Source: CAVQRB01 sp963715055
GTDB lineage: Bacteria > Pseudomonadota > Alphaproteobacteria > Rhodobacterales > Rhodobacteraceae
Reading direction: 5' to 3'
Length of the DNA stretch: 64,000 nucleotides
Assembly: GCA_963715055.1 (NCBI GenBank)
Contig: CAVQRB010000019.1
Location: forward strand, 62,001 to 126,000
The translations under genes and the position numbers were made by a program. Below are positions 34,765-44,219 of the stretch, one piece after another. Under the pieces are notes generated by a model that saw nothing but the letters and a program-made list of their open reading frames with translations, did no database searches and was not told the origin of the DNA. The first letter of the stretch is position 1; the number at the start of each line of letters is the position of its first letter.

Positions 34765-34797
34765 GTACACCCCCTGTACACCCCCCGTACACCCCCT
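34765..34797. repeat. Three tandem 11-bp repeats, GTACACCCCC(T/C)
   Basis: Three exact head-to-tail copies of GTACACCCCC plus one variable base start at 34765, 34776 and 34787, so the period is 11 bp, close to one DNA helical turn. They are preceded by GGGGGGTG at 34751-34758, which can pair with CACCCCC of a repeat. The pattern suits a protein-binding array or a strong secondary structure. No protein is known to me for it. Confidence 0.6.
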
Positions 34798-35415
34798 GAA
34801 TCCTGTTTCGCGGGGTTCGCCGCGGATCTTCATTGGATGGTGAGGAAGGTTACCGGGCGCGTGAGTTCTGCGCGCGGTGGACTGCTCGCCGAGGCGGTGA
34901 TGCGCGTCTGTCAGGTGGCGGTCCTGGTGCAGGCCCTGAGGCGGAGCCCCGGTACGCGAGACGCGGAAACCAACGGTTGGGCAGGGCCGCGCCCGGACCT
35001 CGGGCCGGAGGGCGTCTTGCAGTTGGAGGCGTGTATAGCAAACGATCCGGGCGGATCGGCTGTAGCCGTCGGAACTGTCCGGTGGACCGTTTGAGCCCGG
35101 AGGGATGCGGGAGCATCAGGGGGCACGCAGTGCGCCCTCCCTGCAGGGTCGAACTCGCAAACGCCGGACGGGCGCGGCCCGAGGCGGGGCCTCGGGCTAA
35201 AGTCATCGGGATTGTGCTAAAATCAGCTAAATCGCAGATAAAAGAAATGAAATCTCAGAAAAGGTTTCTCCAAACAACCTTCGTCGCAAGATAGTCATGG
35301 ATAATCGTTCTTACGACAGATTCTGTTTCTCCGCATGTGCACAACTGACGAAATATTCGCCCTTTTCAAGGCTGATCCACTCGATCATAGTTATCTGAAA
35401 TATCCTCAAAAGAGG

Positions 35416-35972
35416 TCATGAACGCTTTCGCCTGATGCTCAAGCCCGCGCAGTAGTTCCTGACCACAAAACCGGGTCCTCGAATTTCATTCTTTCGAAAG
35501 TCTTCGGTATCTTCTTCTGTGAATAGCATCAGCGGTTTGAACCAGATTTTGTCTGGCCAACGGCTCACTATCATCTTGGCATTTAGGAACGCGTGCCCAC
35601 GCGCATTCTTGACGATGAATTTCTTCCAAAGCTGATCGTCCGGTTCCCAAGACAGAATACTGCTTGCGGCGTTCTTCGACGACCAAATCTGCTCGCGCAT
35701 GCGGCGATCACTTTTGAGGACGTTTCGTGCTTTCGGAAGGATTTGGTCATTTGCCTGATGGGTGCCTGTAGCACTGAAGAAAGACAACTGTAGGCATAGC
35801 TTTCACAGGCGGAGAAACGACGATTGCAACACGCACACACCGGGACGGTTGGGAGTACTTCGGATTCGAGGTTCTTGAACAATCGCTCTGCAATTGGGAC
35901 GTGATCTTGAGTGATATGTCTCACATCTGAACGTCGCTTGCCGCAGTGACAGCAACGCTCGCCTTGAGCCAT
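35416..35972 (-). pseudogene. HNH-endonuclease-like gene split by a frameshift
   Basis: Two overlapping frames together read as one protein of about 185 aa. The first (start 35972) has a zinc-finger-like N-terminus CCHCGKRRSDV, a DH in ITQDHVPI and CACCN, as in HNH-type nucleases. The second continues from about SFFSATGTHQAND through ARNVLKSDRRMREQ to a C-terminus at 35416. The frame change lies near 35765-35790. The sequence is AT-richer than its neighbours, suggesting acquisition. It follows parE on the same strand. It could be a sequencing error; otherwise a decayed defence or phage-type nuclease. Confidence 0.6.
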
Positions 35973-36006
35973 TCCTCGAATGACAATTGAAATGTTATTG
36001 GCTCAC

Positions 36007-37965
36007 TCAAACATCCAACTCCTCCACGAACCGCGCGTTCTCCTGAATGTACTGGAAGCGCAGTTCGGGCTTCTTGCCCATCAGGCGCTCCACGAGGTCC
36101 GAGGTCTCGCCGGGCGTGTCCTCGTCGATGGAGACCCGGATCAGCTTGCGGGTTTTCGGGTCCATCGTGGTCTCTTTCAGATCCTTGGCGTCCATTTCGC
36201 CCAGGCCCTTGAAGCGGGAGACGTCGATCTTGCCCTTGCCGCCCAGACCCTTTTCCAGCCAGCGGTTCTTTTCCGCCTCATCGAGGCAGTAGACGCGCTT
36301 GGCCCCTTGGGTGAGGCGGAAGAGCGGCGGGCAGGCGAGGTAGAGGTGGCCTGCGTCGATCATCGGGCGCATCTGGGTGAAGAAGAAGGTCATCAGGAGG
36401 GCCGCGATATGGGCGCCGTCGACGTCGGCGTCGGTCATGATGATGATCTTGTCATAGCGCAGATCATCGAGGTTGAACTTGCTGCCGATGCCGCAGCCCA
36501 GGGCCTCGCAGAGATCGGAGATTTCGGCGTTGGTGCCAAGCTTTGACGAGGCCGCGCCCAGCACGTTGAGGATCTTGCCCTTGAGCGGCAGCAGGGCCTG
36601 CGTGGTGCGGTCGCGCGCGCCCTTGCCGGAGCCGCCCGCAGAGTCGCCCTCGACGATGAAAAGTTCGGTGCCGGCGCGGTCCTTGGAGGTGCAGTCGGTG
36701 AGCTTGCCGGGCAGGCGCAGTTTCTTGGTGGCCGATTTGCGCTGGGTTTCCTTCTCCTGCCGGCGGCGCAGGCGTTCCTCGGCGCGCAGCACGAGGAAAT
36801 CGAGGATGGCGCCGGCGGATTTGGTGTCAGCGGCGAGCCAGTTGTCGAAGTGGTCGCGCACGGCGTTCTCGACGAATTTGGCGGCCTCGACGGTGGCGAG
36901 GCGGTCCTTGGTTTGCCCTACGAATTCGGGTTCGCGGATGAAGCAGGACACGAGCGCGCAGCCGCCCGTGAGCAGGTCCTCGCGGGTGATCTCCCTGGCC
37001 TTGCGGTTGTTGGAAAGCTCGCCGTAGGCGCGGATGCCCTTGAGGATCGCGGCCCAGAAGCCCGCTTCATGGGTGCCGCCTTCGGGGGTCGGCACGGTGT
37101 TGCAGTAGGATTGCAGGAAGCCGTCGCGCGAGGGGGTCCAGTTGATCGCCCATTCGACCTTGCCCGGCGCGTTGAATTTCTCGCGGAAATCGACGGTGCC
37201 GGCGAAGGGCTGGTCGGCGTAGGTGGTCGCACTCCCCATGGTTTCGCGCAGGTAGTCGGCGAGGCCGCCGGGGAAGTGGAAGCTGGCCTCCGTGGGGGTT
37301 TCGCCGTCGTGAATCGCGGATTTCCAGCGGATTTCGACGCCCGAGAAGAGGTAGGCCTTGGAGCGGATCGATTTGAAGAGGCGCGCGGGCTTGAAGCGGT
37401 GGTGGCCGAAGATCTGCTCGTCGGCGTGGAAGGTGACGGTGGTGCCGCGGCGGTTCTGGGTGGGCCCGAGTTTTGCGATCGGCCCGAGCGGGATGCCGCG
37501 GGAGAAGCGTTGTTCGTAAAGCTCCTTGTTGCGCGCGACCTGCACGACCATGGAATCACTGAGCGCGTTCACCACGGAGGCGCCGACGCCATGCAGGCCT
37601 CCGGAGGTCTCATAGGCCTTGCCCGAGAACTTGCCGCCCGCGTGGAGCGTGCAGAGGATGACTTCGAGGGCGGATTTGTCGGGGAATTTCGGGTGCGGGT
37701 CGATGGGGATGCCGCGGCCGTTGTCGCGGATCACGACGGAGTAGTCTTCGAGCAGTTCGACCTCGATGCGGTTGGCGTGGCCCGCGACGGCCTCGTCCAT
37801 GGAGTTGTCGAGCACTTCGGCGACAAGGTGGTGCAGCGCGCGCTCGTCGGTGCCGCCGATATACATGCCGGGGCGTTTGCGCACGGGTTCCAGCCCCTCG
37901 AGCACCTCGATGGAGGAGGCGTCATAGGTCTGGGGCTCGGCGCTGGAGAGAAGGTCGTCGGTCAT
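36007..37965 (-). CDS. parE: DNA topoisomerase IV subunit B
   Basis: 652-aa GHKL-ATPase subunit of topoisomerase IV, which with ParC decatenates daughter chromosomes. The ATP site includes EVLDNSMDEAVAGH and GRGIPIDPHPK. The TOPRIM domain has VEGDSAGGSGKGARDR and DADVDGAHI. ParE rather than GyrB is indicated by the PQTYDASSIEVLEGLEPVRKRPGMYIG start and by its length, shorter than a gyrase B with insertion. The open frame begins at 38037, but homologues start with MTDDLL at 37965. The gene is flanked on both sides by decayed accessory genes. Confidence 0.95.
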   Translation of the reverse strand: MTDDLLSSAEPQTYDASSIEVLEGLEPVRKRPGMYIGGTDERALHHLVAEVLDNSMDEAVAGHANRIEVELLEDYSVVIRDNGRGIPIDPHPKFPDKSALEVILCTLHAGGKFSGKAYETSGGLHGVGASVVNALSDSMVVQVARNKELYEQRFSRGIPLGPIAKLGPTQNRRGTTVTFHADEQIFGHHRFKPARLFKSIRSKAYLFSGVEIRWKSAIHDGETPTEASFHFPGGLADYLRETMGSATTYADQPFAGTVDFREKFNAPGKVEWAINWTPSRDGFLQSYCNTVPTPEGGTHEAGFWAAILKGIRAYGELSNNRKAREITREDLLTGGCALVSCFIREPEFVGQTKDRLATVEAAKFVENAVRDHFDNWLAADTKSAGAILDFLVLRAEERLRRRQEKETQRKSATKKLRLPGKLTDCTSKDRAGTELFIVEGDSAGGSGKGARDRTTQALLPLKGKILNVLGAASSKLGTNAEISDLCEALGCGIGSKFNLDDLRYDKIIIMTDADVDGAHIAALLMTFFFTQMRPMIDAGHLYLACPPLFRLTQGAKRVYCLDEAEKNRWLEKGLGGKGKIDVSRFKGLGEMDAKDLKETTMDPKTRKLIRVSIDEDTPGETSDLVERLMGKKPELRFQYIQENARFVEELDV

Positions 37966-38033
37966 GGGCTGCTCGTTTTTGCGGTTTTGCGGGCAAGTAT
38001 GGCAGAGGGGGCGGACCGGGGGAAGGGCGCGGC

Positions 38034-39072
38034 TCAACGTGGCTCCAAAAAGAGCTCGGACCGCATGTCCTCGCAGATGCCGTCGAGGCCGGGGAAAAGG
38101 GCGGCGGCGGTCACACCCATCATCCGGAGTTCGCGCATGACCGCAGGCGGGTCGGGAAGATGAATGTCGAAGGCGGTGAGGCAGGATTTTTGGTCCCTGT
38201 TTTCGAGACAGATCACAAACCCTTCGATGTCGCGCAGGTTGGTCGACGTGAGGATACCTTGCTGTGGCAACAGGCGGCGATTGGCGATGGGAAGGGCGTT
38301 TATCCCCGTCAAATGGGGACCTGTGCGGGTGAAGGACTTCGCTGATCTGATTTCTTGCGGAAGTGCGTGGTAGTCGAGGCAGAACACGCGAATACTTGTC
38401 GGGCTTTTATTTTGCCCTTTCAGTGAGTCCTGAAGTGCAAAATACGTGGCGACAAAGGGGGACTTGCTCCAGTCGATGGTTGGGGTCGGGAAGCCATGGT
38501 GCCGGGCGAGTGCAATGAATGACTCGTTTTCCGAAGGATTGTTGCGGTCGATCCTGACCGGCCCCAACTCCGCGCTCAGTCGCCCAAAAAAGCTCATGCG
38601 TGCCGTTGAAGATGTATCGGCTGAGATCGCTGCGATGGCTCCGGTGAAACGACGTCTGCAACGGCCAGGGTTTGCTTTGTCCGCGGAACAGTCGGTTTTG
38701 GTATTCACTTTGAAGAACTTCTTCCTTGAAGTCTTACCATGAGGTGATCTGCGGATGCCCAGAGATGCGCGACGTTTGCCCGACGCTGGCTTTCTTGAGC
38801 TGTGCACTGCCCTCGGTCGCAATGTCGGACTTCCAGTCCACTTGCATGGTTTTCTCGTTGAGCAATCTGATCGTGATGAAAGCCCTTTGTGCAGGAGTTG
38901 AGTCCGGCAACGCGCGCCTTGCCTGTTCTTGCAACAAAATCATGCCGTGCGTCGTATCCAGTGGTTGGGCCGCGACTTCTATGCTTTGCGCCTCTGCCTT
39001 ATCCTCAAGATCGACCCAAAGGCTGCCCGGATTGGTGCCTTTGTCTTCGCCCAGCCACTGTCCTTCGAGCAT
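38034..39072 (-). pseudogene. FRG-domain gene with an in-frame stop and a frameshift
   Basis: The pieces reconstruct one protein of about 345 aa. Residues 1-112 (39072 to the stop) have no named domain. An ochre TAA sits at 38734-38736, exactly where the FRG domain begins; reading past it gives DFKEEVLQSEYQNRLFRGQS with the hallmark F-R-G and then WPLQTSFHR. A six-T run at 38586-38591 then shifts the frame, and removing one T restores HELFGRLSAELG and ARHHGFPTPTIDWSKSPFVATYFA, the second FRG hallmark, to the end at 38034. FRG proteins occur in mobile and phage-defence contexts. Two lesions argue for a true pseudogene. Confidence 0.75.
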
Positions 39073-39271
39073 GTGGCAGCCTTTCCATGTAATCGCTTAT
39101 CAGAGTAATCCCCCGCCACTATGAGGATTTCAATCCGGACATCGACCACCTTCACCCCGCCGAAAAGGCCGTCTGCTTGCCCAGGGTGGCAATCTGCGGG
39201 CGAATTGGTTGGGGACTCGCGGCGTGAGTCAGGTTGACATAAACAGGCTTCCGAGACGCGGAGCGATTACC

Positions 39272-40249
39272 ATGGGAGAAAATGACAGGATGCGAATTGC
39301 GGTACTGGATGATTATGCGGGCGCGGCGCTGCGGCTGGCGGATTGGTCGGGGCTGGGCGAGGTCGAGGTTTTCGGCGACACGATCACCGACCCCGGTGCG
39401 TTGGAGGCTCGGCTGAAGCCCTTCGACGTGATCTGTGTGATGCGCGAGCGCACCCCGATGACGGCTGAGTTGATGGCGTGCCTGCCCAATCTCAAACTGA
39501 TCGTGACGACCGGTCCGCGCAATGCCGCCATCGACCTTGCGGCGGCGAAGGCGCGGGGCATCACGGTCAGCGGTACGGAAAGCCGCAAGACCACGACCTC
39601 GGAACTGGCGATGCTGATGATGCTGGCGCTGAACCGGCGGCTCATGCCGGAGGTAGCCGCGCTGCATGGGCCGGCAGGCTGGCAGCAGGGTCTGGGGCGC
39701 GATCTGGCGGGGCTCACGCTGGGGCTGATCGGGCTCGGCAATATCGGGGCGCAGATGGCGGCGCTGGGTCGCGGCTTCGGGATGCGGATCGTGGCCTGGT
39801 CGCAGAATCTGCGCGAGGAGCGCTGCGAGGAGGTGGGGGCCGAGCGGATGGAGAGCCTGCCTGCGCTGATGGCGCGGGCGGATGTCTCGAGCGTCCATCT
39901 GGTGCTCTCGGAACGCTCGAGAGGGCTGGTGGGAACGCAGGCTTTCGCGGCGGCGAAGCCCGGTCATGTCTTCATCAACACCTCGCGCGGGCCGATCGTG
40001 GACACGGGCGCATTGCTCGCGGGTCTGCGGGCGGGACGCCCGGCGATGGCGGGGCTCGATGTCTTCGACGCGGAGCCGCTGCCTGCGGACGACCCGCTGC
40101 GCGACCGGGCGCTGATCGAGAGGGGTGCGCTGCTGCTGACGCCGCATCTGGGCTATACGACGCAGGCGACCTTCGAGGTGTTCTACCGCCAGACCGTGGA
40201 GGCGGTGCGGGCGTTTCAGGCGGGCAGCCCTATCCGTCTGCTGACCTGA
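39272..40249 (+). CDS. D-isomer-specific 2-hydroxyacid dehydrogenase
   Basis: 325-aa NAD-dependent dehydrogenase of the D-2-hydroxyacid family (SerA/hydroxypyruvate reductase group). The NAD site is GLIGLGNIGAQMA. The catalytic arginine is in NTSRGPIVD, the glutamate in DVFDAEPLP and the histidine in TPHLGY. The start is ambiguous: ATG 39272 has a GGAG 8 nt upstream, while the in-frame ATG at 39290 (MRIAVLDDY) matches homologues. The substrate is not predictable. It is a stand-alone gene, divergent from the FRG pseudogene. Confidence 0.88.
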   Translation: MGENDRMRIAVLDDYAGAALRLADWSGLGEVEVFGDTITDPGALEARLKPFDVICVMRERTPMTAELMACLPNLKLIVTTGPRNAAIDLAAAKARGITVSGTESRKTTTSELAMLMMLALNRRLMPEVAALHGPAGWQQGLGRDLAGLTLGLIGLGNIGAQMAALGRGFGMRIVAWSQNLREERCEEVGAERMESLPALMARADVSSVHLVLSERSRGLVGTQAFAAAKPGHVFINTSRGPIVDTGALLAGLRAGRPAMAGLDVFDAEPLPADDPLRDRALIERGALLLTPHLGYTTQATFEVFYRQTVEAVRAFQAGSPIRLLT

Positions 40250-40303
40250 AACCGGTCCCGGCACGCCGCTGAACGCCGGTCAGTCGGCCGGCAAGGCAGG
40301 TCG

Positions 40304-40681
40304 TCAGCCGGCTTCGACAGGGCCGCCCGCGTCTTTCCAGGCGGCGAACCCGCCGACGTTGGAGACGTGCTTGTACCCCATGTCCACCAGCGTCTTGCCG
40401 GCAAGGGCCGCCTGTCCGCCGGCCCCGCAGATCAGCACGATATCGGCGTCCTTGGCGAGGGCGGCATTGTGCAGCGCATGGCTTGCGTCGGCGCGGAATT
40501 CCATCATGCCGCGCGGGATGCGGGTGGCGCCTGCGATGGTGCCCGAGGCGGCGATGTCGCCGCTGTCACGCACGTCGACGAAGAGCGTCTTGCCGGCCTT
40601 GTGGCGGGCGATGCCTTCGGCGGGGGTGATTTTGGGCACCACGGCATTTGCGGCGTCGAGGTAATCTTGGGCGGTTTTCAT
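40304..40681 (-). CDS. Single-domain rhodanese-like protein
   Basis: 125-aa rhodanese-fold protein. The conserved loop LFVDVRDSGDIAASGTIAGA corresponds to the D-V-R of rhodaneses, and VLICGAGGQAALAG carries the putative active cysteine with a G-rich loop; GYKHVSNVGGFAAWKDAGGPV is the usual final motif. Probable sulfur-transfer or sulfide-handling protein in the cytoplasm. Next to it is a META-domain protein on the same strand, with 28 bp between them. Confidence 0.88.
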   Translation of the reverse strand: MKTAQDYLDAANAVVPKITPAEGIARHKAGKTLFVDVRDSGDIAASGTIAGATRIPRGMMEFRADASHALHNAALAKDADIVLICGAGGQAALAGKTLVDMGYKHVSNVGGFAAWKDAGGPVEAG

Positions 40682-40709
40682 CGGAGTTGTCCTTTCGAGG
40701 GCGGTGGTG

Positions 40710-41111
40710 TCAGTCCCAGTCGCGCTGGCGCAGGCGCATGATCACGTCGCCCGCGGCATCGGAGAGGGTCAGGTCGGTTTCGGCGCGGGCAAAGCTGCGC
40801 GCCTTGTCGAGGGTTTGCAGGAAGAGGTATTCCAGTTGCCCGATGTCGCCGGGGCAGGCCATCATTGTGCTGGCCGCCGGGCCGAAGAGGATCGCCTCGC
40901 CGTTCACCAGGTAGCGGCCGCGAAAACTGTTGCAGCCGCCGTTGCCGAAGACGACGCCGTCCTGCTCGAAGCGCACGAAGGCGTCACCGGCAGTCTCGAA
41001 GGGGGCGGCAGCGATCTCCAGCGGTTCCCATTCGCTGCCCGTGAGCGGGTCGGCGAGGGCCGTCAGCGGGGCGAGGCAGAGAGCGAGAACGGCGGTGGCG
41101 CGTGTGAACAT
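40710..41111 (-). CDS. META-domain exported protein
   Basis: 133-aa protein with a signal peptide (MFTRATAVLALCLAPLTALA) and a META domain (HslJ-like), seen from FGNGGCNSFRGRYLVNG (the family GCN motif) and TMMACPGDIGQLEYLFLQTLDKA. META proteins are secreted or envelope-associated and are linked to stress and heat-shock resistance (HslJ). Stand-alone domain; role not known. Co-directional with the rhodanese gene downstream. Confidence 0.85.
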   Translation of the reverse strand: MFTRATAVLALCLAPLTALADPLTGSEWEPLEIAAAPFETAGDAFVRFEQDGVVFGNGGCNSFRGRYLVNGEAILFGPAASTMMACPGDIGQLEYLFLQTLDKARSFARAETDLTLSDAAGDVIMRLRQRDWD

Positions 41112-41177
41112 GGGAGCTTCCAGTCGGCTGTTTCGGGGTCAGTCTGGCGCGATTTCCGGCGCCGTGCAACGCTTCTG

Positions 41178-42467
41178 TCACTCGCCGTCGAGGCGGGTCT
41201 CGAAGCGCAGCCCCTTGGCCGTGCGCGGGCCGAATCCGGTCCAGTAGGTATGATCCTCGGTCGGGTTCGCTTCCTCGTCGAGGGCGATCACCCCGTCGCT
41301 GGCCTGCGTGATCAGCTCGAAATAGGGGCGGCGCGAGATGTCGCCCTTGAGGTGCAGATCAAGGAAGGCGGTGGCGAAATGCTGCGCGATGTTGTTCATG
41401 CGCACGGTGTCCCAGACCGGGTCGGCGTAATGCTCGAAGGGGACGAAATCGAGATCTTCCACCGGGGCCCAGGATTCCTTCGGGGCGGGCATCGGGGCGG
41501 CGGCATTGTGATTGGCGTTCTCGAAGGTCAAAAGGTGGCGGTCGGTGCCGCTGGCCTCCTCGAAGATCGTGCGGATGGCGCCATAGACGGACACGTCGTC
41601 GGAACTGCCCGCCATCAGCAGTGTGGGCTTGCGCAGCCCGCTGAGCCCGCTTGCGTCCCACAGCCCGGCATTGCGCCCCCAGGGCCCGATGGCGATGATG
41701 GCGCGCACGCGCGGGTCGATCAGCGCCTCGTGGCTCTCCGAGCCCGCGACATGCTGCGCGAGCAACCCGTTCGGCGGGCCCCAGCTGTAGTCGGCGGCGG
41801 CAGTCGTCACGCCCGCGCCGCCGAAGACAAGCGCACCATAGCCGCCCATCGAATAGCCGATCACGCCCACCACCTCGGCGTCGATGATGGCCCCGAGATC
41901 GCCCGGCAGCGCCGCCATCTGGTCGATCACGAACCTCTGGTCGAGAGGCCGGTTGAGCAGGGTCGAGCCGAAAGCGCGCTGGTCCTCATAGGTGCTGTCG
42001 GCGTGGTCGATGGAAACCGCGACATAGCCCTTGGAGGCGAGGTTCTCGCCCAGGTGAGACATGAGGTAGCGGTTGCCGGGGTAGCCGTGGCTGATCACCA
42101 CAAGCGGGAAGGTCTCGCCGCGCACGGGGGCTGCATCGCGCGCCGCACGCCCGGTCAGGGTGACCGGCGTGCGCCCGTCGCGCAGCAGGGTCTGGTAGCT
42201 GCCCCCCTGCGGCGTGCCGTCCTCCGCCGGGTACCAGATTTCCACGGTGAGCGGGCGGTCGTAGCGCGGCACGGAGGTGCCGTTGACGTTGACCACGTCG
42301 ATCTGGTCGGGGTTCACGAGGTGCAGTGTGCGCACACCAATGGGCAATGTGCCGAAGGCGGCCAATTCGGGCGCGTCGGGGCGGATCAGGTCAATCTGAT
42401 TGGCAAGGGCCGGCAAGGCGGCAAGGGTTGCGGCCCCCGCGAGAGTGACGGATTTCTTCATGCTCAT
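41178..42467 (-). CDS. Exported alpha/beta-hydrolase (dienelactone/PAF-acetylhydrolase type)
   Basis: 429-aa hydrolase with a signal peptide (MSMKKSVTLAGAATLAALPALA) and an alpha/beta-hydrolase fold. The nucleophile elbow is GVIGYSMGG, preceded by the oxyanion region LVVISHGYPGNRYL, and a late acid/His pair lies around GTDRHLLTFENANHN. It resembles PAF-acetylhydrolase/dienelactone-type esterases; the substrate is unknown. The frame continues to 42530, but the ATG at 42467 gives the signal peptide. Confidence 0.82.
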   Translation of the reverse strand: MSMKKSVTLAGAATLAALPALANQIDLIRPDAPELAAFGTLPIGVRTLHLVNPDQIDVVNVNGTSVPRYDRPLTVEIWYPAEDGTPQGGSYQTLLRDGRTPVTLTGRAARDAAPVRGETFPLVVISHGYPGNRYLMSHLGENLASKGYVAVSIDHADSTYEDQRAFGSTLLNRPLDQRFVIDQMAALPGDLGAIIDAEVVGVIGYSMGGYGALVFGGAGVTTAAADYSWGPPNGLLAQHVAGSESHEALIDPRVRAIIAIGPWGRNAGLWDASGLSGLRKPTLLMAGSSDDVSVYGAIRTIFEEASGTDRHLLTFENANHNAAAPMPAPKESWAPVEDLDFVPFEHYADPVWDTVRMNNIAQHFATAFLDLHLKGDISRRPYFELITQASDGVIALDEEANPTEDHTYWTGFGPRTAKGLRFETRLDGE

Positions 42468-42786
42468 GTCTGTTTCGGCACCATCACGATCTTCCTGTGC
42501 CGGCAGACTGACAGGATTTGCTCGTAACACAAGGATTTATCGACCTTTCCCTGAAGCTGTCCGGAAATGACTCTGCGTCAGCCAGGGGCTGTCCGGCGAT
42601 GTGTCAGGGTGCCGGAAAGTGGAAAGAGACTTGGAAACGTGTGATTTCGGACATTTTGAACCGGCTGGCGGGACAATCAGGATCGGCTGCGCTCCTTCTG
42701 GCATGGCGACAACACCATGCCTGACGCGCCAGCGCCTGCCTCCTGTCCCCCCTTTTCAACACCGCGGCTTGGACGTATGGCAGGCC
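42468..42786. other. Divergent intergenic region between the hydrolase and MATE genes
   Basis: 319 bp holding the divergent promoters. Short open frames, including one at 42518-42724, have no domain or good ribosome-binding site and are not called. No terminator, repeat or tRNA was seen. Confidence 0.4.
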
Positions 42787-44154
42787 ATGGTCCGGCAAAT
42801 GACATACCGTGAGCACATGGGAGCGATCCTGACGCTGGGTCTGCCGTTGATCGGGGGGCATCTGGCGCAGATGGCCATTGGCGTGACCGATACGGTGATG
42901 CTGGGCTGGTACGGGGTCGAGGCGCTGGCGGCGGCGACGCTCGGCTCCACCTTCTTCTTCGTCATCTTCGTCTTCGGGGCCGGTTTCGCCTGGGCCGTGA
43001 TGCCCATGGTGGCAGCCTTCGCGGCCGCCGGCGACGATACCGGGGTGCGGCGGTCGACGCGCATGGGGCTCTGGCTCTGCCTTGGCTTCAGCCTGCTGGC
43101 GCAGCCCCTGTTCATCTGGTCCGAAGCCCTGTTGCTCTGGCTCGGGCAGTCCCCTCGCACCGCTTCCGACGCCTCGGACTACCTTGCGGTGGCGGGTCTG
43201 GGCGTGGTGCCGGCGCTGCTCGTGGTGGTGCTGAAATCCTACCTCGCGGCACTCGAGCGCACACAGATCGTCTTCTGGATCACCGTGATTGCGGCCCTGG
43301 TCAACGGGCTTGCGAACTACGCCTTCATCTTCGGCAACTGGGGCGCACCGGAGATGGGCGTCGTCGGCGCCGCGCTGGCCTCGGTGATCACGCAGCTCGT
43401 GACGCTGGTCTGCGTGGTGCTCTATTCGGCACTCGCGCTGCCCGAACATGCGCTTTTCGTCAGGCTCTGGCGGGCCGATCCGCAGATGCTGGCCCGGGTC
43501 TTCCGGCTGGGATGGCCCATCGGGCTGACTGGCCTGTCGGAGAGCGGGCTTTTTGCCATGTCGGCCCTGATGATGGGCTGGCTCGGCACCGTGCCGCTCG
43601 CGGCCCATGGCATCGCGGTGCAACTGGCGGCGCTGACCTTCATGGTGCATATGGGCATCTCCAACGCGGCGACGATCCGGGCGGGCAATGCCTTCGGGCG
43701 GTCCGATCCGCACCATATGGAGCGCGGGGCGCTGGTGGCGACGCTCTTGTCGCTGGCGATGGCCGCGGCCACCATCGTGCTGTTTCTGGCCCTGCCGGAG
43801 CCGCTGATCTCGATCTTCATCGAGGCGGACGACCCGGACCGCGCGGCGATCCTTGCGATCGGCGTCGGACTGCTGGCCATGGCGGCGCTTTTCCAACTGG
43901 TGGACGGGGCGCAGGTCATAGCGCTCGGCCTTCTGCGCGGTGTGCAGGACACGCGGGTGCCGATGATCTATGCCGCCGTCAGCTACTGGCTGATCGGCAT
44001 TCCCTGCTCCTATCTCTTCGGCTTTGTGCTGGGGCTCGATGGCATCGGCATCTGGCTGGGGCTGGTTGTCGGCCTTGGTGCTGCATCGGCGTCGCTGTCC
44101 TGGCGGTTCTGGGGGCGCAGCCTGCGCGCGCTCAAGCGGGCCACGCAGCTGTGA
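42787..44154 (+). CDS. MATE-family multidrug efflux transporter
   Basis: 455-aa MATE (NorM-like) transporter with 12 hydrophobic segments in two halves. The N-terminal LGLPLIGGHLAQMAIGVTDTVMLGWYG and GLPIGLTG-type second-half start (RLGWPIGLTGLSESGLFAMSALMMGW) are family hallmarks, as is DGAQVIALGLLRGVQDTRVPMIYA. It exports cationic drugs using Na+ or H+ gradients. The open frame begins at 42601, but homologous sequence starts near MVRQMTYREH, so ATG 42787 (or 42799) is chosen. Confidence 0.9.
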   Translation: MVRQMTYREHMGAILTLGLPLIGGHLAQMAIGVTDTVMLGWYGVEALAAATLGSTFFFVIFVFGAGFAWAVMPMVAAFAAAGDDTGVRRSTRMGLWLCLGFSLLAQPLFIWSEALLLWLGQSPRTASDASDYLAVAGLGVVPALLVVVLKSYLAALERTQIVFWITVIAALVNGLANYAFIFGNWGAPEMGVVGAALASVITQLVTLVCVVLYSALALPEHALFVRLWRADPQMLARVFRLGWPIGLTGLSESGLFAMSALMMGWLGTVPLAAHGIAVQLAALTFMVHMGISNAATIRAGNAFGRSDPHHMERGALVATLLSLAMAAATIVLFLALPEPLISIFIEADDPDRAAILAIGVGLLAMAALFQLVDGAQVIALGLLRGVQDTRVPMIYAAVSYWLIGIPCSYLFGFVLGLDGIGIWLGLVVGLGAASASLSWRFWGRSLRALKRATQL

Positions 44155-44219
44155 AGGGTGCTGCCCTTGTGCCAGCCTGCAGCCTTCCCTAGCCTGTCGG
44201 CGCGCACCGTCAGAAAGGG

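Larger units (their letters stand above)
34617..35415. other. Gene-poor region with hairpins and tandem repeats
   Basis: About 800 bp with no gene I can support. Contents in order: a large hairpin at 34688-34726, three 11-bp direct repeats at 34765-34797, a perfect 9-bp stem GCCCGAGGC/GCCTCGGGC at 35177-35197, then AT-rich DNA from about 35210 onward. Open frames across it are low-complexity, GC-rich and lack domains. No tRNA was found. Confidence 0.6.

Noticed and set aside
42518..42724. 68-codon frame before the MATE gene
   Set aside because: No RBS, no domain, and it occupies the divergent promoter region.
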